From Chara braunii (Eukaryota > Streptophyta > Charophyceae > Charales > Characeae), in the NCBI GenBank assembly GCA_003427395.1, contig BFEA01000416.1, positions 938,808 to 962,202 on the forward strand: DNA of 23,395 nucleotides. The letters run 5' to 3'. Position numbers and translations under genes: made by a program. Each line of letters opens with the position of its first letter. The stretch's first letter is position 1. Of the stretch, positions 17,151 to 23,395 are shown in pieces. The notes under the pieces were generated by a model. The model saw only the letters and a program-made list of their open reading frames with translations. It did not search any database and was not told the origin of the DNA.

Positions 17151-18169
17151 TCGCAAGGAAAATGAGTGAGGGCGAAAGACAGAAAACCAAATTGCATCAT
17201 CATCACATTGAAGACCAGATAGTCGTCCGCCAAGCAGAAAGTAGTATGCACCAAGATACAAGCCAAATCAGAGCAAAGCAATGAACTCATATGTCAATGT
17301 CAGTCCCACCTCGCCACCATAAGCAGTGTATCCAATGTCGCTCTTCCCATATGGCGCTCAGCACCGAACCTACTATCTCTCAGCACCTACACTAGCCTAC
17401 TTTTTTTTTTTTCTTTTTTTTTTTTTTGAAAGGCCCTTGTGCAAGGCCTCTATCCCAGTGGTGGTAGGAGAACCACCCGAATTGAGGCTTTGCCTGGTGG
17501 GCCGCTCCATCTATTGGTGCCTACATTATGAAGATGCAACCAGGAAGTGCTTCAGCAGAAGACCACTGTACATCAAAAAGTCGCTCATGCAGACCCGACC
17601 CCCCACAGTCACTCTCCCTTGCCCAAGGACCACCATCGCCCAAACTGGCAACCAGCGAGCTTCGCCCGGCTATGGCAGGCTCGCATGCCTCTTCCATGCA
17701 GCATTCGCCTAGCACCCGTGTGCGCCCTGGCCCCTTGCGCCCAGCAGCGGCATCTGCGCCCAATCCAGCAGCGCTGCCTTAGGTGCACCCAGGCCAGAAT
17801 GACCGGGCAGGCGGCAAGCACTTTCCTTTACGGAAAGTGTCTGTGCGCCCAGGGGCCCAGTAGCTTCAGGTCCTAGGCCAGGCACTGTGTCCAGGGACCA
17901 GGCCTGACAGTTGGGATGTGCAACTGTGCAACGTGGCCTGCATCGCACGGCGCATTCTTATTAGCCGAGAGCCGTATGCGACGTGGAGGGCCAGGACTGC
18001 GCGGCCCAAAAGTCGAAGGACCCGGTCACACAACAAGGGCCCGTCTCAGGGCCAGGAAAAGGCCGCCAGGCTCAAGGAAAACCCGCCCCCGTGGCCCTGA
18101 AGCCCACTGGAAATTTCAGGGGCGCCGGCGAGGGCCTGTGGGGCCTCTGTGAGGGCCTGATTCCTCACA
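17151..18169 (-). mobile_element. 5' LTR of the Ty3/gypsy element
   Basis: On - it starts TGTGAGGAATCAGG (outer end, 18169) and ends ...CCTTGCGA next to the PBS. The related LTR at 22399 ends ...TTCTTGCA, so the expected TG...CA termini are kept there and the last dinucleotide is mutated here. The two LTRs align over most of their length, with landmarks cacattgaa, atgtcaat, ctcgccacca, ggcgct and ccagcagcgctgcc. About 0.9 kb remains after removing the nested S5 insertion. Open frames inside it are not coding. Confidence 0.75.
17395..17524 (-). mobile_element. Short retroposon S5 nested in the LTR
   Basis: The insert 17401-17518 begins on + with a T-rich run and ends ctattggt. It is flanked by gcctac at 17395-17400 and 17519-17524. 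On - it reads accaatagatggagc, then ggtggt/accacc around tctcct, then aggcc...gggcct, then the tail. The paralogous LTR has an uninterrupted site (ctgcctactaattgacaatgcaac near 22640), which proves the 118-bp insertion and its ends. Confidence 0.85.
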
Positions 18170-18274
18170 ATAGTATTAAATTAATGAACTTAATTGACTT
18201 AATTGAAATTATGTTTTTTTCATTTTTTTACTGCCAACTTTGGTGCATAGAGGACCATATCAGCTTTACTAGCC
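18170..18274. other. A/T-rich spacer between LTR and retroposon
   Basis: Short A/T-rich DNA between the outer end of the LTR and the target duplication of the next retroposon. No feature is seen. Confidence 0.4.
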
Positions 18275-18279
18275 TTTTA

Positions 18280-18313
<34 letters not shown>

Positions 18314-19520
18314 AGTCCAGATCGTAGTAGAGGCTGGATGCTAGGCCTCGGGAGGTGCTTGTGGTTGTACTCGACCAGTGGGGAGATCATCTATATGGAT
18401 TGTGACAGCCCCAAGGACAGTCTCCTCCAGGGGGCTTCATTCGTGAACATTTTGTTGTCAATCAGATCGCAAGTTGAGACCTTCAGCGGTGCGACCCAGA
18501 CCTGTCTCTAGACCTAGACCTACATCAACCCGCGCCTTCCGCGGGTCTCATATGAGTATCCCCCCCTGGGCGCTACCATAGGGACACCCCGAATTCTCAA
18601 GGACGACCTGGACATAGGAGGGGTCACAGATATGTGGTCGTTCCCCATCTGTATCACATCTAGCAGACTCTATGGGTGTTAACCACCCTTCTACTATCAA
18701 TGCGACAACCCACCCTCCCCTGCCTAAGATGAGAGCCCTACCCAGAGACCCTTCCCCAGATTCATGCCCCGATTGGGCCCCCTAATTGGGAACACAGACA
18801 GGTACCAACCCAGATGAAGCCCATCCCGCAAGCATCGTAAGATAGACATGAGGCCCGCCCTTGGGAATCGTATACGGCTAACACCCAACCCTTACCCTAC
18901 TCAAGGGGGGTGTAGAGAGTGGAGCCGGACCGGGAGCAGGATCGTACAATGTAAGTATTGTAAGTATGGACTCTCGCAGGTGTACCGTGAGGCCGGGAAA
19001 CTACTACGTAGACACAGCCATGACACACCCACAGAGCAGTGCATACGAACAATGCGGCGCACACAGTCTGGCCCACAATCTCTACACAAATTCCTACCTA
19101 ACCTAATCTAGACCTAAGACCTCTACCCAACCTAACTTCTCTACCCCGACCATGGTGAGGACACAAGACATGACCCAGAGATCATTGGACCACACACCAC
19201 ACACAACCCACACACACACACACACACGTCGTACCACCGCCCAACGCAGACCATTCAAGCAGCCCTCCCCCAAGGCCTGCTACCAGCATACTACAACCAT
19301 GGACTAGACCCCTTGGGTGGTGCGCAGACAGTGTCTGTAATTGTTACTATTCGTCAGCCCAAAGGGAGTGTGTGAATGGCCGTGCTTTGGTCAACGCCCG
19401 CTGGTGTCCATGCCCAAGGCTGTAATTGAGTTTTGAACCCACAACCTTATACCACAATGTGCATTTCCATCCGGTGCTCCACCCACTGAGCTACCGGCCA
19501 TGCACAGGTTTTAGCCTTTT
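18275..19520 (-). mobile_element. Complete tRNA-headed 1.2-kb retroposon, family T copy 2
   Basis: The perfect 12-bp duplication ttttagcctttt lies at 18275-18286 and 19509-19520. Between them, on -, is a unit with a tRNA-like head (A box tagctcagtggg with a gctc/gagc D-stem, B box ggttcaaaac), about 1.19 kb of non-coding body, and a poly(A) of about 26 beyond the duplication. There is no AAAA on + from 18313 to 19500, so no TTTT pol III stop on the sense strand. A (CA)n run lies at 19209-19228. The head and the last 22 bases match family T copy 1. This length is large for a SINE. No ORF of note is present. Confidence 0.8.
19425..19503 (-). promoter_or_regulatory. tRNA-like head with pol III A and B boxes
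   Basis: On - ggtagctcagtgggtggagc is an almost canonical tRNA D-arm and A box (gctc/gagc stem), and gtgggttcaaaac is the B box. Between them the segment gatggaaatgcacattgtgg is too long for an anticodon arm. It is therefore a tRNA-derived promoter, like that at 4976-5050. Confidence 0.75.
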
Positions 19521-19636
19521 GCAATCGTATATCTTCTTGTTTTTTCCTATGTAAGTTGAGGTTTGTCATAGGGGTTGGATGCTAGATGTATGAAAGTCAA
19601 CTCCGGTAGTCGGTACAATTTTATGTCTTTGCAGGA

Positions 19637-19931
19637 GAGATTGACTGTGCACTTGTAATCCGTCGACATCCTGTTTGTTTAATTAACTTTAATGTTTGAA
19701 ATTGAGAGGCGGTGTGCACCGTGAGGAAGATTCTGGAAATACCTGGAGATTGACTGGGCACTCGTAGTAATCTGTTGTAAATTTAGTTTTGGTTTTTTAC
19801 TGGTCTTCATTATCAAAACTTTAAGTTCGCCATTTGTGGATAGCGAGATGCAAACTAGTAGGTATAATCATGATCTGGCGCCCACAAAGAGGTGAAGAGG
19901 TTTGATCCCTTCACTAGATGGGGAAAAAGGT

Positions 19932-19969
<38 letters not shown>

Positions 19970-20088
19970 CTGGGCACTTGTAGTAATCTGTTGACATGAC
20001 AATGATGACATCCTGTTTATTTACTCAACTTTAATGTTGGAAATTGTACAGGAGGTGTGCGCCGTGAGGAAGACACCGGAAATACTTG
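19637..20088 (+). repeat. 109-bp tandem repeat, second unit split by an insertion
   Basis: Unit 1 is 19637-19745 (gagattgactgtgcac...atacctg). Unit 2 begins at 19746, is interrupted at 19778, and resumes from 19968/19994 to 20088. A third start (gagattgcac) follows at 20089. Landmarks shared by the units are catcctgttt, aactttaatgtt and gtgaggaag. Confidence 0.8.
19752..19993 (+). mobile_element. SINE-like retroposon with poly(A)35 and 26-bp target duplication
   Basis: The flanks 19752-19777 and 19968-19993 agree at 25 of 26 bases (gactgggcac...taatctgttg). The insert 19778-19967 ends in 35 A on +. It contains A-box-like tagcgagatgc (19841) and B-box-like ggtttgatccc (19899-19909), with no TTTT from the A box to the tail. 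It is unrelated to families S and T by eye, so it represents a third retroposon type. Confidence 0.75.
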
Positions 20089-20099
20089 GAGATTGCACA

Positions 20100-20824
20100 T
20101 CACTTGATTAGTGGATCGGACTTCATCCTCGCAGGGCTTCTCACAATGGCAAACGTGACTTCAAGAAAGAAGGTAATCTATTCTATGATTTATCTACATG
20201 ATTCATTCTAATGTACATTCATTGTTTCAAAAAAAATTGATTTTTTTTTTTCGATTGGACACACACAGGGAATCATACCGCCTTTTTTTTAATTCTTTGC
20301 TTCCTCTCCTTCTAAATGTTGTCTTGATGTTGCCCTTTTCTTTTTTGAGTGCGGTGGCCTCTTCCAGTGTTCTCTTGTGTCTAAGACTCTAAGTTCATCA
20401 CCTTCAAGATGTGCCAAATAGTCTTACTGTGGCCGGGTTCTTAACTGTGCCTGCAGGCTGCAACACTATCAGGGGGCATGTTGTGTTTCTACTCTAAGTA
20501 AGACTTTCTCCTCTTCTGCTTCGCTTCTCCCCTCCCTCCCCTTCGCCTCCGCACTCCCCCCGTGCACAACTACAACATGCAGATCAAAATGATCATCACG
20601 AAGAGAGCAGAAAATACAACTTGAAGGTGCAGGTGTGCTGAAAAGCAAGCAGGTGTGTATGCATTCCACGCGCAAGTTCACAGAGGTGGTCGACCTTGCA
20701 CCTCTCACAATAGAACAACGAATCGGCCGTTTCATCGCAAGATTACAATTAGTAAAACATTTTAATCATTTAAAAAATATAATATGTAAGTCTATAGAAG
20801 ATTGTGAGGTAAGGCTGCTTCAAT
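20100..20824. other. No gene recognised
   Basis: T-rich segments near 20240 and 20283. A 129-codon + frame (20635-21024) runs through the MITE and has no recognisable domain, so it is probably chance. An 88-codon - frame (20735-20469) is also without motif. Confidence 0.35.
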
Positions 20825-20943
20825 TAGTGTGTTCACCCCACCCCAATACAACGTACCGTCATTATTGTCGTAGCCAGAATCACAGCTGCCCCAAATACAT
20901 AACATCTATAATGACGGTACGTTGTATTCGGGTGAAAACACTA
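20825..20943. mobile_element. MITE with TA target duplication
   Basis: A 115-bp unit (20827-20941) is bounded by TA on each side. Its ends are inverted: gtgtgttcaccc...acaacgtaccgtcattat on the left (to 20865) and ataatgacggtacgttgt...gggtgaaaacac on the right (20908-20941). The inner 21 bp pair perfectly and the left arm has a five-base duplication (caccccacccc). The TA duplication suggests Tc1/mariner-type mobilisation. The hairpin could also be a source of small RNAs. Confidence 0.8.
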
Positions 20944-21046
20944 GTACTGTTGTTACAAGACTGGAAATGCTTAGAAGACTTTTGGAGCAAGGCTTTGCTG
21001 GAGAAAATATTGCCGTACTTTTGAGAGGTATTGAGAAAAAAAATAA

Positions 21047-21067
21047 ATATATATATATATATATATA
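21047..21067. repeat. (AT)n microsatellite
   Basis: About ten at units preceded by an A-rich run. Confidence 0.9.
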
Positions 21068-21094
21068 GAAAGAGGGATGGGAATAGCTCAACCA

Positions 21095-21234
21095 GGTACA
21101 ACTGAACCACTCTTTTTCTTTTTCTTTTTTTAATTTAGGAACGAGTTTCCTTGCTAGAGGAGGTGATAAGAGCATCCCCCTCTAGCGGGCTTCCTGGTTG
21201 CTCCGATCTATTGGTGGGTACAATTGAACCCCAC
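21095..21234 (-). mobile_element. Short retroposon S6 with target duplication
   Basis: ggtacaactgaaccac (21095-21110) and ggtacaattgaaccccac (21217-21234) flank the insert 21111-21216. On - it reads accaatagatcggagc, then a hairpin gctagagg/cctctagc around atgctcttatca, then aaggaaactcgttcc and an A-rich tail. It starts at the same base as S5 (accaatagat), which suggests a true 5' end of a short subfamily. Confidence 0.8.
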
Positions 21235-21427
21235 ATACTCGATTTGAAGCAGAAGTTTATATACTCCGCAAAGAAGAAGGGAGGTTGTCGTTCTCTTTGG
21301 ATCTACTCACCACCGGGGTGGAAGAGGCTTCGTTCTGCTGACAGTCTCTTAAAAAACACACACACACATGGATGCAACCTTGCACCCGACAAAGTGGCAT
21401 CATCTTTCCCGTCCTTCCTTTCCACTG

Positions 21428-21596
21428 ACTTTACACTCGTGTACAATCACGTGCGTAGTACCGTCTACATATTAGGCACATCCATACTCTCTTGTACAAT
21501 CGCGTGCCTAGTACCGTCGACCTATTAGGCACATCCAATGTCATCCATATTCTCATGTAGAATCACATGCCTAGAACTGCCTAGATATTGGGCACG
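21428..21596 (+). repeat. Three-copy tandem repeat, 53-62 bp
   Basis: Units end at 21480, 21533 and 21596 with attaggcaca or attgggcacg. Each contains tgta(c/g)aatc(a/g)c(g/a)tgcctag. The third unit is the most diverged and has a short extra segment at its start. Confidence 0.8.
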
Positions 21597-21787
21597 TCGT
21601 TACTCAACACACCATGTGGATGTGGATTCTTCAAGCTTCATAGAAATTAGTCATTAAAAGGGCACAGAGTTGCTTATGCACTGGCTGTATGCATAAGTAT
21701 GGATGACATTCAGGCGATTATCAAGCTGGAGTTTCAATCAGATGTGTGTGCATGAAGGATGGATGCGCTGCCAAACCAGTCTAGATC

Positions 21788-21886
21788 TCTTTTTTTCTCC
21801 TCTTTTTTTCCCCCCCATCTGGTGCAGGCTGCTCCAGTCTATTGGTGGGGAGCGTCACCTGCCGGAAACCGGGTCCAGCGTCCCAA
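21788..21886 (-). mobile_element. Short retroposon S7, long head, no 3' hairpin
   Basis: On - it starts gggacgctggacccggtttc, then ccggcaggtga, then the hairpin gctcc/ggagc around ccaccaatagact, then agcctgcaccagatgg, a short G run and an A-rich tail with G interruptions. It has the complete head but lacks the tgctcttatca hairpin. No target duplication was recognised. Confidence 0.65.
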
Positions 21887-22002
21887 GTACAACAAACAGT
21901 ATCTCAAAGTTTGGTATATGTTAGCTTCCCGGCATTCTCATATGATGTAGACGTGAGACTGTGGCACCGAAAAAATCTACACAAAACTCTATAGCCAAGT
22001 CC

Positions 22003-22200
22003 GTAATTTGCAGCTGGCACCGCATGTAATTTGCAGCTGGCCGGGGATCACTCCTACCTGTTGTCGCGGGTGGATTTAGAAAAAAAAAACAAAAGGTAAT
22101 TTCTGCCAAGTGGGTAATTTACTAATTTGCAGCTGAGCTGCCTGGGTGTGAGAGTAGTTGTACTAGTTTCTGCCAAGTGGGAAAAAATTACAGCTGGCAT
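22003..22200 (+). repeat. Cluster of short repeated motifs
   Basis: gtaatttgcagctggc occurs at 22003-22018 and 22026-22041, with partial copies at 22123 and 22186. tttctgccaagtggg occurs at about 22100 and 22167. The spacing is irregular. Confidence 0.7.
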
Positions 22201-22348
22201 GGCACATAAATACTGCTGCAATGGCTTCCCATCCCGCAAGGCCCGTGAAACTGTGCAACACATTTTTCTGCAGTGCCCCGGTGCTGTTCTGACTACAAAG
22301 ATATCTGAACTCTTAATCACTCTGTTTCAATCCTATTGTTTTTCATAA
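22200..22348 (+). pseudogene. LINE reverse-transcriptase zinc-binding relic
   Basis: The + frame reads HKYCCNGFPSRKARETVQHI followed by FLQCPGA. The spacing C...C, E-T, H-x-F and C-P fits the zinc-binding segment found at the C-terminus of plant L1-type LINE reverse transcriptases (C-x2-C ... ET-x2-H-x4-C-P). The rest of the LINE is not visible. It is a short decayed fragment, and the similarity rests on this one motif. Confidence 0.5.
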
Positions 22349-22398
22349 GGGACGCTGGCCCCGGTTCCCAGCACGTGAAGCTCCCCACAAATAGACTG
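22349..22398 (+). mobile_element. Short retroposon S8, head only, cut by an LTR
   Basis: gggacgctggccccggttcc, cagcacgtga and agctccccacaaatagactg match the head of S7 but lie in the opposite orientation. The copy stops at the base where the LTR at 22399 begins, so the LTR probably inserted into it. Confidence 0.75.
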
Positions 22399-23395
22399 TG
22401 CAAGAAAAATGAGCAATAGCGAGATGACAATATCCAGATTGCACAATCACATTGAAAGCCAGAATGTATCACAGTGTCCAGAAAGCAGCATTGCCCCAAT
22501 ATAACACCAATGGAGAATCGTAACACTGAAAAACCAAATGTCAATGAGAGCTTGCTCTCGCCACCACCAACATATGTGTCCAGGCCCTTCTCTCTACTTG
22601 GCGCTAGGCGCCCAGCCTACTCCCTACACAGCTACCATCTGCCTACTAATTGACAATGCAACTGTTGACGTCAGCAGCCAACGAAGTACTTGAAGATGTC
22701 GCCCAATGCAGACCATTTTGCCAATACCAGGTAAGTGCCCTCACATCCTCCTCCTCATCATCCTTCTCTCTCTCCCTCGACTTACACCCAAGTCTTCCCT
22801 CTGTACACCCGAAGACCACCCCTGCGCCCCACTGTAGTCCAAGCCCCAGCCAGCTGTGTAGGCTGGGCTATGGCGCTGCCCTCAGCAGCGCCCTCACTCA
22901 CATACGACCACACGTGCTTTCACCTTGCCTCTCAGCACCAGCAGCAGCCTACGAGCGTCCGCTCCAGCAGCGCTGCCGCTAGCATGCAAGTGCCCGAATC
23001 CCAGACCAGGCAGCGAGCTCTTTCCTATATGGGAAGAATCTGCCTCCCCTGGCGGCCTGGCTGGCCTGGGCCTCTGCCCAGAAGCTTCCGGTAGGCCCCA
23101 GGAGGCTGTGCCTCTATTGCAGCTACTGGGCCTCGTCCAGTTGGGCCTCCCAACTGTCTGTGTATGAGGCTGCGATTCTTGCCCAGGGCCTGCATTTCAG
23201 GAAAAGCCTGGAAGGCCGTGGAATGTCTTTGCTGCTTGGCCTGTGTTTCCCTCAACCAACTGGCACGTCACAACTGCCTGGACCCCAAATACGAAATTGA
23301 TAGCAGAGGGCCTCTCGAGATTTGTTAGGCCCGCTTTCACTTAGGGTGGGCACACCTGTATCAGGGCCCCTTAGGTCTGCCGAGCACCCAGATCC
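22399..23395 (-). mobile_element. Second LTR of the same family, running off the window
   Basis: It begins on + with tgcaagaaaaatgag, aligned with tcgcaaggaaaatgag at the inner edge of the LTR at 17151, and stays recognisably similar through ggcgct, ctgcctac, gcaactgt and ccagcagcgctgcc. The left flank is a short retroposon and not a PBS, so this is the outer (3') end of an LTR: either a solo LTR or the 3' LTR of an element extending beyond the window. Open frames inside (up to 119 codons) are not coding. Confidence 0.7.

Larger units (their letters stand above)
11600..18169 (-). mobile_element. Degenerate Ty3/gypsy LTR retrotransposon
   Basis: Read on -, the order is LTR (18169-17151), two-base spacer, PBS, about 0.9 kb leader, gag, zinc-knuckle region, protease, reverse transcriptase, RNase H, integrase and a purine-rich run at about 11640-11600. 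Integrase following RNase H is the Ty3/gypsy order. The coding part is broken by many stops and frameshifts and an apparent RNase H deletion. Two short retroposons (15837-15925 and 17401-17518) are inserted in it. No 3' LTR is visible to the left, where a CT tract and gap begin. The element is non-autonomous and old. Confidence 0.85.

Noticed and set aside
17521-18160. Overlapping frames of 78-128 codons within the LTR
   Set aside because: The region aligns with another LTR copy in which the frames differ, so they reflect GC-rich LTR sequence.
20635-21024. 129-codon + frame as a gene
   Set aside because: Part of it is the MITE hairpin, and the rest has no domain or compositional sign of coding.

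Overview
The window looks like intergenic, repeat-dominated DNA from a large plant-type (streptophyte) nuclear genome. Reasons: a decayed Ty3/gypsy LTR retrotransposon with an initiator-Met-tRNA primer-binding site (TGGTATCAGAGC), many poly(A)-tailed short retroposons with target-site duplications, a TA-flanked MITE, long CT and GAT simple repeats, and assembly Ns inside simple repeats. The species cannot be fixed from sequence alone; a charophyte alga or bryophyte-like genome would fit. I see no convincing host protein-coding gene. Most open frames are chance frames in C-rich or simple-sequence DNA.

Layout. 1-4790: C-rich and GAT-rich non-coding DNA with several minisatellite, palindrome and foldback structures. 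4972-6093: a tRNA-headed retroposon-like unit on + (head, a second tRNA-like segment, no TTTT for about 1.1 kb). 6166-7532: a cluster of short retroposons, all with poly(T) on the + strand (so inserted in - orientation), two with clear target-site duplications. 7533-11073: mostly unassigned DNA with a 37-bp tandem repeat, a long CT tract and a TATA-like box. 11074-11570: a CT tract broken by a 360-base gap. 11600-18169: a Ty3/gypsy element on the - strand (LTR 18169-17151, PBS, leader, gag, protease, RT, RNase H, integrase), riddled with stops, frameshifts and a deletion, and carrying two short-retroposon insertions. 18275-19520: a complete 1.2-kb tRNA-headed retroposon on - with a poly(A) tail and a perfect 12-bp target-site duplication. 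19637-20090: a 109-bp tandem repeat interrupted by a third retroposon type. 20825-20943: a MITE. 21095-22398: more short retroposons, small tandem repeats and a LINE zinc-finger relic. 22399-23395: a second LTR related to the one at 17151-18169, running off the window.

The most interesting material is the retroposon population. One family (here called S) occurs at least eight times. It carries two hairpins whose stems differ between copies but still pair, and its insertions can be read from target duplications and from an empty site in the paralogous LTR. A second family (here called T) has a tRNA-like A/B-box head, is unusually long for a SINE (about 1.0-1.2 kb), and contains no TTTT in its sense strand, as expected if it is transcribed to full length by RNA polymerase III. 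The LINE relic at about 22.2 kb is a trace of the kind of element whose enzymes could mobilise such retroposons.
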